Assembly: GCF_029962835.1 (NCBI RefSeq)
Contig: NC_080591.1
Location: 39,749,501 to 39,813,500, forward strand
Direction: 5' to 3'
Length of the DNA stretch: 64,000 bases
Source of the DNA: Magnolia sinica
Taxonomy: Eukaryota; Streptophyta; Magnoliopsida; Magnoliales; Magnoliaceae
Shown: one piece after another, positions 24,731 to 36,009 of the stretch
Position numbering within the stretch: the stretch's first letter is position 1
Layout of the letters: each line of letters begins with the position of its first letter
Program-made: the position numbers and the translations under genes
Notes under the pieces: model-generated
The model's database searches: none
Told to the model about the DNA's origin: nothing
The model's input: only the letters and a program-made list of their open reading frames with translations

Positions 24731-25847
24731 CTTCTAACAACGCTCACATGATTTGCAAAACTCATGAGTGTCCTTGAACACAGTGGGCCAGTAAAAGCCA
24801 TAATGTAGAATCTTGGCCATGGTCTTTTTAACAGAAAAGTGACCACTACAGGCCTAAGAGTGATAGAAGGAGATGACACTTTGGTGTTCATTATCTGCCA
24901 CACATCTCCCTAAGATTTGGTCTGGACAATATTTAAACAAATACAGATCATCCCATAAGAACTTACGAACCTCGACAAAGAATTTTTTCTTATCTTGCGT
25001 AGTCCAATGTGTCTACGTGAAACCTGTGGTAAGATCATTAGCAATATCAGGAAACTAAGGTGAATGGGAGACTTTGAACAATTGTTCGTCATGGAACATG
25101 TCGTTTATATGTGTCGTCTCAAGGAAATCGGAGAGATCAAGGTGGGAAAGATGGTCAACCACTATGTTCTTTACTTCCTTTTTATCTTTTATTTTCAAAT
25201 CAAATTCTTGGAGTAGGAGGATCCATCTTATCAGGCGGGGCTTAGCATCATTCTTAGAAAGAAGATACTTGAGCGCTGCATATCTATGTAAATGATGATC
25301 ATGGATCCAATCAATTAGGACCTAAATTTGTCCAAAGCGAACATTATGGCTAAGAGTTCCTTTTCCATAGTAGAGTAGTTCACTTAGGCAAGATTTAGAG
25401 TTCTACTTGCATAATGAATAACGTAGGGCTTGTTTTCTTTTCTCTGGCCTAAAACCACCCCACGAGCATAGTCAGATGCGTCACACATAAGTTCAAAAGG
25501 AAGGCTCCAGTCAGGTGGCTGCATGATAGGTGTAGTGGTTAACATGCCCTTGAGCTTAGTAAAAGCTTCCTGGCATTGCTCAGTTCACTCGTATGGTGCA
25601 TCCTTTGAAAATAAATTACAAAGAGGACGAGAGAGGTGACTAAAGTCCTTTATGAATCTTCTGTAAAACCTGGCATATCCTATGAATGATCGCACATCTT
25701 GTATGTTCTTGGGTAGAGGTAGGTTATAGATAAGATCAATCTTAGTCTTATCTACCTCAATTCCCTTAGACGAGATAATGTGTCTAAGGACAATTTCCTT
25801 ACAAACCATGAAGTGGTACTTTTCCTAATTCAGTACCAAGTTCTTTT
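24700..25847 (-). pseudogene. Athila-like reverse transcriptase / RNase H fragments
   Basis: The minus strand gives CHFMVCKEIVLRHIISSKGI-type wording at 25809-25720, EVDKTKIDLIYNLPLPKNI and RSFIGYARFYRRFIKDFS (RT thumb and connection). Broken RNase H and zinc-binding pieces follow down to 24.7 kb. The frame is cut abruptly at 25847 by the CACTA terminus, and the N-terminal RT motifs are not found elsewhere in the window. Confidence 0.7.
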
Positions 25848-25974
25848 CACTACAAGAAATACCCTTATTAGGGGCATTTTTATCACAGGCGGCCACAATA
25901 AATGCCACTATAGATGGTAATCAGGGGCATTTTTATGTGGCCGCCAATGTAGGTTGAAGCCACCGTTGCACATT

Positions 25975-28560
25975 CCAAATTAAAAAAACCTAAAATATAT
26001 TTCCCTCAATCACCCGCCCGAACTCCAAAAGGCACTTCTTCTCTCGCACGCCTCTTCTCTCCAAAAACCTTCTCCCCTCTTTCTATTCCTCATCAGGGAC
26101 GCTTCTTCTCTCTAAAAGAATTCTGCTGCTACTTATTTGGTTAATTAGCACTCCCATTATCATCTCTCCCTCTCGTCTCCTGCGCTTCTCCCATCTTTGA
26201 TTTGGAACTTTCCATCTCCCATCTCCAAATCTCATTCTCTCTCTTATTTCTCTTCCTTTCTTCTCATTCTCAGGGTTCTTAGATCAGATCTACAGCTACA
26301 GATCGAGTACGCCCAGTAACCTACGGACGTGGTCATCAACGGTGAAGAGAATAGAAGAAATCCGAGAAGGCACTTGACGGTACTCTCTCTTTCTCTCTAA
26401 TTTCTCTTTTGATGGCCAGAAATTGGGGAGCATCCATGGCAGTGGCAGCCATGTCTACCGCTGTCCATGGTCCCCTACATGTTTGAAGAAATGCTTCAAC
26501 CATGATTGGTAAACAAATAGGCCCTCACACCTAAAGCAAATATGCTAGCTAGACCTGGGGCACCCTCTTTCGTTTAACTATTTTAGAACATTGGAATCAC
26601 TTTTTTTTCCATCTCTTCTAACCCTATTAGTGATTGAATAGAACATCTGAATCACTTTTGTTTGATTGCACAATGCTTCTCCCTTCCTATCTGATTATAC
26701 AGCAAACATCATTATGCATGTCAGCTCAACTTCTCTTCTCCTTCTCCATGGATCTGAAAGAAATCAGGTCTGGTGGTCTGATACTATTAGTTTCTCCACA
26801 ATCTAAACAAGTGGACCTCCACCACATTTAAATATGCTTTTATATATATTTTTTATACCTAGATTTTTATCATATGAGTGCATGCTGCATTTGGCTTGAT
26901 TTTTCGGCTAGGGAATTCACAGTGGGCCCACTTGACAAACAACCTATCTCTCTACATGCCCTCCATGTTAACACGCATGCCTATGAATCCCGATGTCTCA
27001 GTCTTGTTAGTAGGCCTATATAGAGTTAGTCTCATTTCAACCCCAGTCATGTTCGATATAGTTATGTTGTGTTTTTGTTAACTTTATCTTATTTCAAACC
27101 CTTAAAATGGTTTTATTGTATAGTCTTTAAGACACTTGGGTGGGATTTAAATTGATGAGATGCAGGATGAAAGTAGATGGGAAAGAAATTAGTGCAAAAG
27201 CTTCTTGAGTAGCATCTTATGCCCTTTTCTTTTTATCTAAGAAGGGAACAATCATAAATACATTCCCATTCTTTACTAGTAGTGTGTGTTCTGAGATTGA
27301 GATCTATGAATTTGATGTCAATGAGTGATACTTAATCTTATACACATGAATGGCCTTGAGAACTGTTCCTGTGCAAGTCTTGGTAGAATAAGCTTTATTC
27401 CATGAGTGTTGCATTGGGGATCACTTGTGTGTGTATGACATCCAACCTATCTATCAAGGCAGCTTCACCATAGAAGTTGTTACTATCCATCGAAGTTGTT
27501 GCTATCTATCAAGGTTACTATCCATCAAGGTTGCCACACCATAAAAGTTATTACAAGTTTTTGTAGAATAAGCTTTATTCCATGAGTGCTACATTGGGGC
27601 CCACTTGTGTGTATATGGCTTTATTCCTTGAATTCTACTATGTATAGAAACTATTTGAGTTGTAGATATTTTTCTCTAGATGGCAAATAGAACAGGTCTT
27701 CCTAATGCCGTCTATCATGATTTAAAGATGGCAGCATCATGCGTCGCACACCACAAATCCTCTCAACTACATATGTGGAGCATATGCTGGATGATTGATC
27801 TGCATGATTACGCAGACATGCTCCACACAGTGGGGCTCGTGGTCTGGATAGTTTTGCATTAGTGCCACATGTGAGGAGTAGTCACCACCATTTTAAATGG
27901 AGTTTGGCCCATTACATACGATGATGTGCTATATCACAATAGTTTGCTTCTTTGCATGTTTTATATGTTCTTTTGAGTTCTAGAATTAAACTCAAGGTTG
28001 TATTAATGAATCAAATGATGCTGGCTCCATATCAAAATTTTTGTTACTTACATTCCAGCGGTGTTTAATCTTTGTCATCTTACAGGGCATTGGATTGTTT
28101 AAATTGTAACTATTTGAAGAGGGCTTAGTTGCATGATTCTTCTGAGTTCTGACTAGGTGCTCTTCCCACTTTGAGTCACGCTTTAAATTCCTGCTCCTGC
28201 TCCCACTTCCTAGATGTTGATACTTGATAACATTTTGAAGTAGACACTTCTTGACTCCCACACCTAAGTTTGGTGTTGCTTTGCTTTATGCACTATGCAA
28301 CTATTCAAGAGAATGTTGGCATTTTTTTTAACCTATAAAAAAGAATTCTAGCATTGTCTTTTTAGTGGTCAAAGGTGGAAATTTGTTGTCTGCTATGCAT
28401 CATGTTGTGAATTTTGAACAGGTGTTGATGAGAGACTTCAGCTCAGTTTATAAACTTTTGCATGGTTCATTTGCAAATAAAATGCTATTTTAAAAGATTG
28501 AAGTCTCATGAAAGCTTAATGTGTTGTTTGTTGGATTTAATGCTAACTCATGATTTTTGC
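25975..28560. other. CACTA interior, no gene recognised
   Basis: CT-rich stretches at 26.03-26.4 kb resemble a plant leader; beyond that the DNA is intron-like. A duplicated block at 27376-27436 and 27554-27618 (gtagaataagctttattcca, then tgagtg...acttgtgtgt) brackets repeats of tatccatcaaggtt. Confidence 0.4.
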
Positions 28561-28562
28561 AG

Positions 28563-28673
28563 GATGGATTGGCTAAAATTTTGGATTTATATTATGAAGA
28601 TCTGTACACCCTCCCTAACAAACAGCTCTCATTTGGGTTGGTTTCAGAAATTTCAAAATTATCAAAGAGTAAG
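28563..28673 (+). pseudogene. Exon-like piece, unknown protein
   Basis: Bounded by an acceptor (tgatttttgcag) and a donor (aag then gtattg), it is 111 nt, phase 0 to 0. It encodes DGLAKILDLYYEDLYTLPNK then QLSFGLVSEISKLSKSK, which reads like genuine helical protein. I do not recognise the family. It lies inside the CACTA region on the same strand as the other pieces. It may be a captured exon, or belong to a host gene broken by the transposon. Confidence 0.4.
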
Positions 28674-29359
28674 GTATTGAAGTTCCCTTCTTCTTCTTCT
28701 TCTTCTTAAGGTCTAAGCATTGAGTGATGAGTGGAACCTGTATAATGACATTGAAAAAATATGCATTGTTAACATCAGCATCTAATCTTTAGATGGCTGT
28801 TTCATTTTGTGGTAGAGGAGCTCTTCATCATTTCGAATGCTATCTATTACATTTGTTGGTGGATGTCTTCGGGTAGCCATTGGTATTCTTGCTCAACTTT
28901 GTAAGCCTCACCTCTTCAAGGCTAGAAAATCTCCAGCCTTGAGTTTCTTTTCTCTAAGCCTATATATTCCCACCACCGAGCCTTAAGTTGTTTGTACTTG
29001 TAGTGGTATTCTTATCATATTCACTCTAATTTTATGATGTTATTTTGCCAAGACTACCAAAGGAGGTCGCAGCTTCATTTCTCAATTCCATCATTCATGT
29101 AAATAATGTGGAATAGTGGAAGTGAGATCCTCGACTTCCATTCTTATGCATTCCAAGATAAGGTGGTTTCTTCTAGTTTGAATTTTTAATATGCTATTTT
29201 AAGTCAGGTTGTTCCTTCATTGGAGGACGATACTACTTTCATCCAAGAACTATTTGTGAGAATGAGATATTAATCCACGACTTCTGCAGCATCAAAAAAT
29301 AATTTGGTATTTTTTTCTTGTATCTGTGAATCTAAGCTGGATACGTCTGTCAAATTCAG

Positions 29360-29523
29360 GGTGAGGTTTTCGGGTTCTTCCGTTTTTCTCGTAGTAGTGA
29401 TGATAATCAAACCCTATATGTCTCTTGGAACACCATATCATGGGAGAGAGTTGGATCAAAGAAAATAGTCCGTGACCCTATTTCTGCCTTTAATGTTTCA
29501 GCTGATGGAGAATTCCTTACAGT
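29360..29523 (+). pseudogene. Exon resembling SEC12-like / PHF1 WD-repeat proteins
   Basis: An acceptor (caaattcag) and a donor (acagt then gtaaat) bound 164 nt. They encode GEVFGFFRFSRSS, TLYVSWNTISWERVGSKKIV and RDPISAFNVSADGEFLTV. The last part has the ISAFxVSxDGxxLxVGT form of a WD40 blade as in plant SEC12-like proteins and the phosphate transporter traffic facilitator, which act at the ER in COPII vesicle budding. The following exon, which should start with GT, was not found nearby. The family call comes from memory of the pattern and is moderate. It lies within the CACTA region, so capture is a reasonable explanation. Confidence 0.4.
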
Positions 29524-29529
29524 GTAAAT

Positions 29530-32330
29530 CTCCAATTAATGCTTCTTATAGAAGAAGAATTTTGATTCCATTTTATACTCTTTCCGATTTGAGTGATTGA
29601 ATTGGTTTGAAGAACTGACATTTTTCTATCATTCGTATGGTAATTGTCTGATATTGGTTGTTCTTGACACTCTTCATGAAGTGATGGATCAAGATTCTAC
29701 TCGAGGATCACACATCTGCTTAAAAATTTTCAAGTAGCTCCATTTCTACTCACACATTTTCTTTGTCATTGTTATCTGTTTTCTATTCTATCCTGATTCT
29801 TGTTTCAGTTGAACAACTGAAATTTTCAAATAGGCTTTGGGAGTTTTTTAAATATTTTGATTCGATGGAATTGTTTCTCAGTTTTATTTCTAGCCTATAG
29901 AAAATTTTCAACATCAACATGCACAAAATCTATCCTTGTTGGAAGCTTCCTCATTGCTCAATACACCCAACCAAATCGATCTCTCCCTGGAAGTCATCTT
30001 ATCTTGGAGACACCTTGATTTCTGGATTTACATTTGATCATGGCAATCAGCAACCCGACTTTCCACATCTTCATCAAACCATTGGGCTTCTTGAAAGGAG
30101 GATTCTAACCTTTTGGAAGTCCTGAACTCACCCACTGAATATGCTCCATCCATCATACATTCATATAAGCATGCACTTTTTTAAACTTCACGCATCTTTA
30201 ATAATAATAAAAAGTTGTTTGGAAGAGCTACAGAAAAGCAATGTATCGTTGATGGGTCCAACTGGCTCAGGTATGACCTCTACTTTATAAAGGCATGGAA
30301 GTGTTGGTTGTCTGCTAATTCATTTATCTATCACATTATTCTTGGTGCTTGCCTTAAGGATCTATGGATTTTTGCCTCCACATGGACTGAGGCTCCTGAT
30401 CTTGCTTACATACGATAATATTAATTGTAAGAACGTGGAAGACATTGCTTGTAAAAACATTAGCTCTCTTTGTGAATGTGCCATTTGTCATTGCAGATGC
30501 AACAACGTTAACACAAGCAAGTTCTTTTCTCATTTTCTCATTAGCTTTGTACGTCAACAAAATCACTCTTTCAACTATTTTTTGGCATTCTAATTTTTGT
30601 ACGATTGCATTTTATATGGTTTGACTCATTGTTGTGAACTAAGCTAGTTGACCTGGGACTCACCCAAATCAACTCAAAACAGCTATATTCTGAGTCAACT
30701 TTCATTTGCATTGACTTGGTATTACTTGGCTGGCTCATGTCAACAGAACTCAGCTGTCATTCGGTTTTCTACTTGAATATCCAGGGCTGAGGCACAACAC
30801 GTCACATGACTTGAGGTAGGCTTATTTTCACTCCAAGCTTCTTTTCTGTCGTTTCTTCATCTTTCTGTAGCCAGTTATCAGAAGGCATTTTTTATATGCA
30901 ATGGTTTTTTTTTTTTTTTTTTTTTTGAGTTTGGAACTGTGTTCTTGCTTCACTTGTGTAGGAAGAAGAGGCTCTCATTTCAGCTCATAAAAAAAATCTA
31001 GATAGAAGAGGCTTGCCCCAATTGCTTTTGTACTTAAGCTGGTTTTGCAATATTGAGTGCCGGATATCAGCAACACCAATCTGTATATTCTTTTTAGTGC
31101 ATTTGGGTATTTACGCCTTTTGTGGTGGATGCAATGTGTTATGCTCTTTTCTCTCTGGATGAATCCAAATTCTGAATGGCTTCTTACTCTTGCCTTTGTA
31201 CCTAGAAAGCAATTATCTCTCAAGTGTAGACGAATTCCATTTCAAGCCAATAATTCCAATGTCTTGATGATTGTTGTTTCCCTTTTCAGGATAATTTTAA
31301 TTATGCAATTACATATTACCATAAGGTCAGATACTACTAGCCATTTTTGTTGCTATTGCATTGCTTGAAATTTGCACGTTAGTTTAAATTGTATAATCCA
31401 TGGAATCAAACAAAATATGATCAAATTTCCCTCCTGTGTTATAGGGGAACTCCAATTTACGCATTCTATCATTTTAGCTAATAGTATTTGTTCCTTTTAT
31501 CATCATCATCATCATCTTGAACTACAAGTTTTTTTTTTTTTTTCCATTTGGCAGAAAATAAATTAATTAAGTCAATGCAACTTTGAATTTTTTTGCCCGA
31601 TTTTGTTTTGCACTTCACAATTGAGCAATATTTAAAAGCTCTGTTGGTTTTGCAATCGGGCTTTGTGGTTGAAACCCGATGATCAGTTTTGCTTCATCTA
31701 GATTTATATGATCTTATTCATAGGTTAGATGATAAATAAACATTAAGAAACATTACACTAGGCTTTAGGAAGTCTTTAATGGTAGGGCGTTTAAATTGAA
31801 GTAGCTTGTCAGGAAACCTTTGTTTATGCCTTGCCTCAAAATCTTTTTTTATAATCTGATACTAGTGTAGGTACACTTACAAGTTGGGGCATAGGTTATT
31901 GAATGGTTCGTACATTTGGAGTCAGACATATCACTTCAAAGCATCCCCTTATCCTGGACAGGATTCTTTATAACGTGTAGTAAATTTTCGTGACATGGGA
32001 AAGGTAGGAGCTCTCTTAGAAACCTTTCTCATACACATAGATTGATGGTTTTGCATGTCTTATTCCTCTCTTTTCATTTATAGCGTGTAGTAATTTTTCA
32101 TGAATGCTTAGTATTTTTATTTATTTATTTATTTATTTATATTCTTAGGTGGGAAGCACCTTGTTCCTGTGGGTCTAAGAGATGATGATCAATGCACACT
32201 CCAGCTTCTGATCATTCTTGCATTCATCTAGAATTTGACATATTTGGGACAGGACTTGTGTAAGTTTCCTTTGGATTTTATTTGATGCAACTTCAGAGCC
32301 ACAATGTTCAGTCCCAAGGGATGGCATCCA
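29530..32330. other. CACTA interior / intron-like DNA, nothing recognised
   Basis: AT-rich, with a T run at 30907-30926, a tatttattt run near 32110, and a stretch at 30640-30760 rich in actcag/gagtca words. No convincing exon was identified. Confidence 0.4.
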
Positions 32331-32344
32331 ATGCTTAGAAGAGA

Positions 32345-32551
32345 GATGAACAATATGAGGGATTGCATGCTGAAATATCTTCCCTAAGAGAAACTATGGC
32401 TGAAATGTCATCCTTACAAGAAACTATGGTGACATTCATGTCCGCCATAATGAATCCAAGCATTAATCTAGCTACAATATTAGGTGTTTTAACTAATCCC
32501 AACTTGAACCAACCGTCCTCATCGTCAGGCCACTTGGTTACAACCCCTATG
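32345..32551 (+). pseudogene. CACTA-associated plant protein, exon 1 (coiled-coil end)
   Basis: The frame reads RDEQYEGLHAEISSLRETMA, a second SSLQETMVTFMSAIM, then LGVLTNPNLNQPSSS, and ends at a donor (cctatg then gtaatt). Proteins linked to plant En/Spm-type transposons often have this arrangement of short heptad repeats before a Ser-rich linker. The start of the exon is uncertain, since a stop lies not far upstream. Confidence 0.5.
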
Positions 32552-32651
32552 GTAATTATATTATATGTGTATATTTTTATGTGTAATATGTTTTCAATTA
32601 TACATAGTTCAATCTGTATACGATGATTGATGTTGATTTATCATTTGTAGA

Positions 32652-32955
32652 GAGACTTGGCGAATAAGGGGAATTCTACGAGGCAAATAAAGGGAATTCT
32701 ACAAGTTGCACTAATGTGACTTAAGTTCTTCTTAAGAGTATTGTAAGGCCTGGGGATACTGTAGCTAAAGGAACTGTTTTGAGCAAGGATCCACTGACAA
32801 AAGTAGGGGGGCATAAACTTGGAGTTGGTTTCTGGGAAGTATCTATTCAAGTGGCAATGGTACGTGATGAGGATTTGATAAGGTCTCATGGACGATATAA
32901 AACAATTGGGGATGCAATTGGAATGAGTATCGCTTGGCCCACTACTTTATGTATG
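32652..32955 (+). pseudogene. CACTA-associated plant protein, exon 2 (transposase_24-type C-terminus)
   Basis: After a decayed start, the frame reads SIVRPGDTVAKGTVLSKDP, VGGHKLGVGFWEVSIQVAMV, EDLIRSHGRYKTIGDAIGMS, IAWPTTLCM and meets a donor (atg then gtaag). The pattern DPxTxVGGxxLG...W/E-V, then IGDAIGxxIAWP, is characteristic of the C-terminal part of plant proteins annotated as transposase family 24 / Ptta-En/Spm. This supports the CACTA call at 25848. A TGA and a frame change upstream of SIVRPG make it a broken copy. Confidence 0.6.
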
Positions 32956-33394
32956 GTAAGTTTATTTTTTTATTTTATTTTATTTAAGTAGTAGAACTTA
33001 TTGTATGAGATCTTGAATAGTAATTGATTTATTTTTGTTATTTTTTGTAGGTTGTAGACAGAAATGGATGATGACTAAATGGGAGGATTTTTTATTAAGT
33101 ATTTGGAAGTAAATGGATTCAGACTTTTGGATTAAGTATACTTTTATCTTACTTTAATCATAGAGGGCACATCTAAACTCATATCTCTTTTGTTTTATTT
33201 ATGGTAGTTCTATTTACTGTAGTCTAGATATCATCATCGATCAGCCAGTTTTGACCATCCAACCAATGTTTACTCACATTAAAGTTCACAACTATGAGAG
33301 GTGGGTCCACAGTTATATACACCCATTACTCTGTTTTGAAATTTGCACAATACACATGAGTTCATCTAATTGCAAGGCAGCACACACTATGAAC

Positions 33395-33473
33395 CTTCAG
33401 GTTCTATTTATGAACACAGGATGCATTTTGAAAAGGGTAAAGCATTAGCTCGACGATTCCAGCCTATGTTGAT
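33395..33473 (+). pseudogene. Clp ATPase (ClpB/ClpC/ClpD type) exon fragment
   Basis: The frame reads YEHRMHFEKGKALARRFQPM then LIGE. It matches the segment after Walker B in the first AAA+ module of Hsp100/Clp chaperones, where EYRxxxEKDxALxRRFQPV includes the arginine finger region (RRFQ). Only about 26 residues are present, without the nucleotide-binding motifs. It sits between the CACTA protein and the phospholipase D exons, all on the plus strand. It is a captured or scattered fragment, not a gene. Confidence 0.45.
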
Positions 33474-33623
33474 TGGTGAGTATTTATATGTTCTCCATCC
33501 TTTTGGCACCAATACACTTTGTAAAATCATTCTGTTTCTTTTCTTTTTATAGGTGGTCACTTGGTTATCATATTTGTAGTGTAAGAGTTCCTATCATACC
33601 TTTTAGTAAATTTGTATATAAGT

Positions 33624-33694
33624 CTTAGGCTCCATTTGGTTATCACATCAATCTTTATGAATATAATTTTTTTCTCAACCAAATGGAGCTTAAG
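33624..33694. mobile_element. Very short MITE (about 70 bp)
   Basis: The inverted arms cttaggctccatttggtt (33624-33641) and aaccaaatggagcttaag (33677-33694) match except at one position. The loop is about 35 bp. The ctccatttggtt terminus is typical of small plant MITEs. No clear duplication was established. Confidence 0.65.
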
Positions 33695-34059
33695 CCCTTT
33701 TTTAACTCCGCCAATGCAACTTCTTACATTGCCGGTCCCAAGCCCGAGTAATGGAGGAGGGAAAAGGGCATTAAGGTAAGTTGTGTCCTTGTCTTCCATT
33801 TTATTTTACATTCACATTTTTTCCCCCATTTTGTAATTTATTAGAAGATTGTGCTAAAAGTTGTACCATCTTTTTTCTTGTCTGACAGAGCTCACAGTCA
33901 TGGCAGAAGGCAATAAATTCTAGGTTAGTTTGAACATTATTGCTGGCCATTAAAATGGGCCTGTCCTTTTTTAGTTTCCCATTTATTAGTTGGTAAGTTG
34001 GCATAGCAAATGCTTCATTTAATTATTCATTTGTCGTTGGTTTGATATCAATCTGTCAG

Positions 34060-34116
34060 TGTCTGGGAGAGATCATTAAGAGATTCCCAAAGGATCCAAA
34101 AGATGCAACAAGCAAG
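34060..34116 (+). CDS. Phospholipase D exon (pseudogene part 1)
   Basis: The frame ends IIKRFPKDPKDATSK at a donor (aag then gtaaat). FPKDPK..AT just before the NLVCGKN segment is typical of beta/gamma plant PLDs. The part before IIKRF (CLGE) does not match the expected SIDS-x-SV well, and the acceptor (ctgtcag) is tentative. A piece at 33890-33923 (SWQKAINS) may be the decayed preceding exon. Confidence 0.55.
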
Positions 34117-34210
34117 GTAAATATGTTATCAAATATTTTGCCCTTTTACGCTATTTTGCTGCATTTTTAGTGTTTTAAGGATAAAGTAACAGTGATGTTT
34201 TATGTAACAG

Positions 34211-34358
34211 AACCTGGTTTGTGGGAAAAACGTACTGATCGATATGAGCATACATACTGCATATCTAAAGGCTATCCGAGCTGCCCAACATTTCATATAC
34301 GTGGAGAACCAGTACTTTCTCGGGTCATCATATAATTGGTCCAAATACAATGAACTAA
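34211..34358 (+). CDS. Phospholipase D exon (pseudogene part 2)
   Basis: Clear acceptor (tatgtaacag) and donor (cta a, then gtgcgc). It encodes [40 protein letters not shown] and YNWSKYNEL. IYxENQYFxGSSYxW is a hallmark of plant phospholipase D. 148 nt, phase 0 to 1, with no stop. The leftover A joins GT of the next exon to give Ser where Gly is usual. Confidence 0.85.
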
Positions 34359-35735
34359 GTGCGCAGTATAACCTTTTAGGAGTTAGTCTTGGTGCCTGCT
34401 ATAGTTCTATGTAGGGAAACAAAGATGTTTGGTTACTGGATTGTTCTTAAAAGAAATGCCAATATAATAATCATTGAGGTATTCCAAAACGGTTACATAA
34501 TGGCCGTTAAGGTTAAAAATGGCCCCATAATGGCCTGTTACAGGTATCAAACATTTTTTTCCCACAAAAAAGAGCGTCATAAAAGCCATCACGGCCCATA
34601 TCGAAATGGTAATGGCGATGGCCATTATGGTCACTGTTACTGTTATGGACTACCTCCTTGATCATGCATATGATTGTTTTCATTTTTGTTATGTGCTATT
34701 GTTATAATGGGACATGCTGGCTTCCATATTCATTTTGCGTTTCACTTCCACGTTTTAATTAATAGAAAAGTCCGCGTGTGCGCATGGGGTGAGGATAGGA
34801 CTTCAGATCTCACATCCACTGGAAAAAGGAAGCCCACGTTTTAAATCGCAGTTTCCTATTTGTGTTGTTTCTCTTGTCATTGCAGAAATATGGAATGCGG
34901 GTAATACTTCCAACAATCATTCATTGCATATACTAAAATATGTATTCATCTGGTCATTGTCATCATTGTCTTGCACCAGCCATATTGAAAATATCACCGA
35001 TATTTTTTTAGAATATCTTGGATTTTTCCTAATACAAAAAAAAAAGGGGGAAATTTTGGCTATATTTTCGAAATAGCAACAATATAATTGTATTCTCCTG
35101 ATAATAGTGTGAGATTATTGCTGTATTTTGTTTTGGAATGTTTATTCCTCCCTCCCTCCATCCCTGTCCTAACCATCCAATGGATACACATCAGATGATG
35201 GCAAAAATTATATGGTATGGTTTCATGCCAATTTTCACCTTCTTTTTCCCTGCAACATTTTCTTGAACTAAAAATTAAAAATCTCTGGGGAAATTCTGGC
35301 ACCAAGAAATAGTTGTGAATGAGATTTGTCACTACTGTCTCAGCTATTTTCAGTTGGCTGGAATCCTCACTATTGGTTGTCAATAGTAAAATGACCGGCT
35401 GCTGAATCAATCCCACTCTACAAAGGTGGGACTGCTGGCACATTTCTAAGAGTAAGAGGCAGTCATTATCAGAATTTAGTGTGTGGGGGAATACACTTAT
35501 CCATTTCATATTTCTCTTTAATATTTGTGCGAGGCTATTTTTTCTAGGGTTCTTTTTTTCTGCTATCTTGGTAATTAGCTGCTTATGATGGTACCTAATT
35601 CTACTCGTTGGCAACTCTAAAATTCTATTATCTTTTTAACCAGACAAGAATTCGCTGCTGTTAATTTACTTCAAAATTTTCTTAAGTTCAACATTTTCAA
35701 CTTAAGAATTTCAAGGAGTTTTGGTTATTGTGCAG
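34359..35735 (+). other. Phospholipase D intron with a palindrome-rich insert
   Basis: An intron of 1.38 kb. At about 34480-34650 it holds a segment full of atggcc/ggccat and taacgg/ccgtta words (aacggttacataatggccgt at one end, atggtcactgttactgttat at the other), probably a small repeat. The rest is AT-rich. An antisense open frame at 35060-35614 has no recognisable domain. Confidence 0.5.
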
Positions 35736-35882
35736 GTGCTAACAATTTAATACCAATGGAAATTGCTCTTAAGATTGCAAACAAGATCAAAACGAATGAG
35801 AGATTTTCTGCCTATATAGTTATCCCAATGTGGCCAGAAGGTGATCCGACAAGTGTTCCTACACAGGATTCTTTTTTGGCAG
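35736..35882 (+). CDS. Phospholipase D exon (pseudogene part 3), with frameshift
   Basis: After acceptor tgtgcag it reads ANNLIPMEIALKIANKIKTN, ERFSAYIVIPMWPEGDPTSV and PTQ. Two bases appear lost from the next codon: in the +1 frame ILFWQ follows right up to the donor (cag then gtgatc). The 147-nt length leaves the wrong phase for the exon at 62950, whereas 149 nt would fit. A 1-nt insertion is the alternative reading. Confidence 0.85.
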
Positions 35883-35975
35883 GTGATCTCCACCGACCGT
35901 CTTTGATTTTAGTTTTTATTAGGAATCTTAGACTATCTTGAGAGGCTTTTGACATTGAATGGGAAATTTAATTTA

Positions 35976-36009
<34 letters not shown>

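Larger units (their letters stand above)
8424..25847 (-). mobile_element. Athila-like Ty3/gypsy remnant, interrupted
   Basis: This is the outer, older element. Pol fragments run on the minus strand from 25847 (reverse transcriptase) down to 24017 (integrase), followed by a non-coding 3' region. On the minus strand the DNA just outside the copia insertion reads TGTTGAGGGTC on one side and AAATATTACATATTATCCCC on the other. Joined, these look like the start of an Athila-type LTR. The copia element 8827-22648 therefore split this LTR. The 5' part of pol, gag and the second LTR are absent to the right of 25847, where a CACTA terminus begins. Confidence 0.55.
25848..33583 (+). mobile_element. CACTA-type DNA transposon, left end; right end not fixed
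   Basis: CACTACAAGAAATACCC at 25848 is a typical plant CACTA terminus. It is followed by subterminal repeats of ggggcatttttat and ggcggccac within 130 bp. On the same strand follow a pyrimidine-rich leader-like region (26.0-26.4 kb), exon-like pieces, and exons of a protein commonly associated with En/Spm-type elements (32.3-33.0 kb). A weak right-end candidate (ttgtagtg at 33576-33583) lacks matching subterminal repeats and a 3-bp duplication. The true right end may lie elsewhere or be lost. The end coordinate given is only that candidate. Confidence 0.55.

Noticed and set aside
27680-27862. 60-codon frame as a gene
   Set aside because: No domain or splice support; isolated in AT-rich transposon DNA.
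33567-33583. tatttgtagtg as the right end of the CACTA element at 25848
   Set aside because: Only eight bases match the inverted terminus. The next bases differ, the subterminal repeats are missing and no 3-bp duplication matches.
33890-33923. SWQKAINS piece as the preceding PLD exon
   Set aside because: Only a faint resemblance to the expected SWxVQxFRSIDS, and the donor gives the wrong phase, so it is not listed as a feature of its own.
35060-35614. 184-codon antisense frame in a PLD intron as a gene
   Set aside because: No recognisable motif, no codon bias or promoter signal, and intronic position. Most likely a chance open frame.
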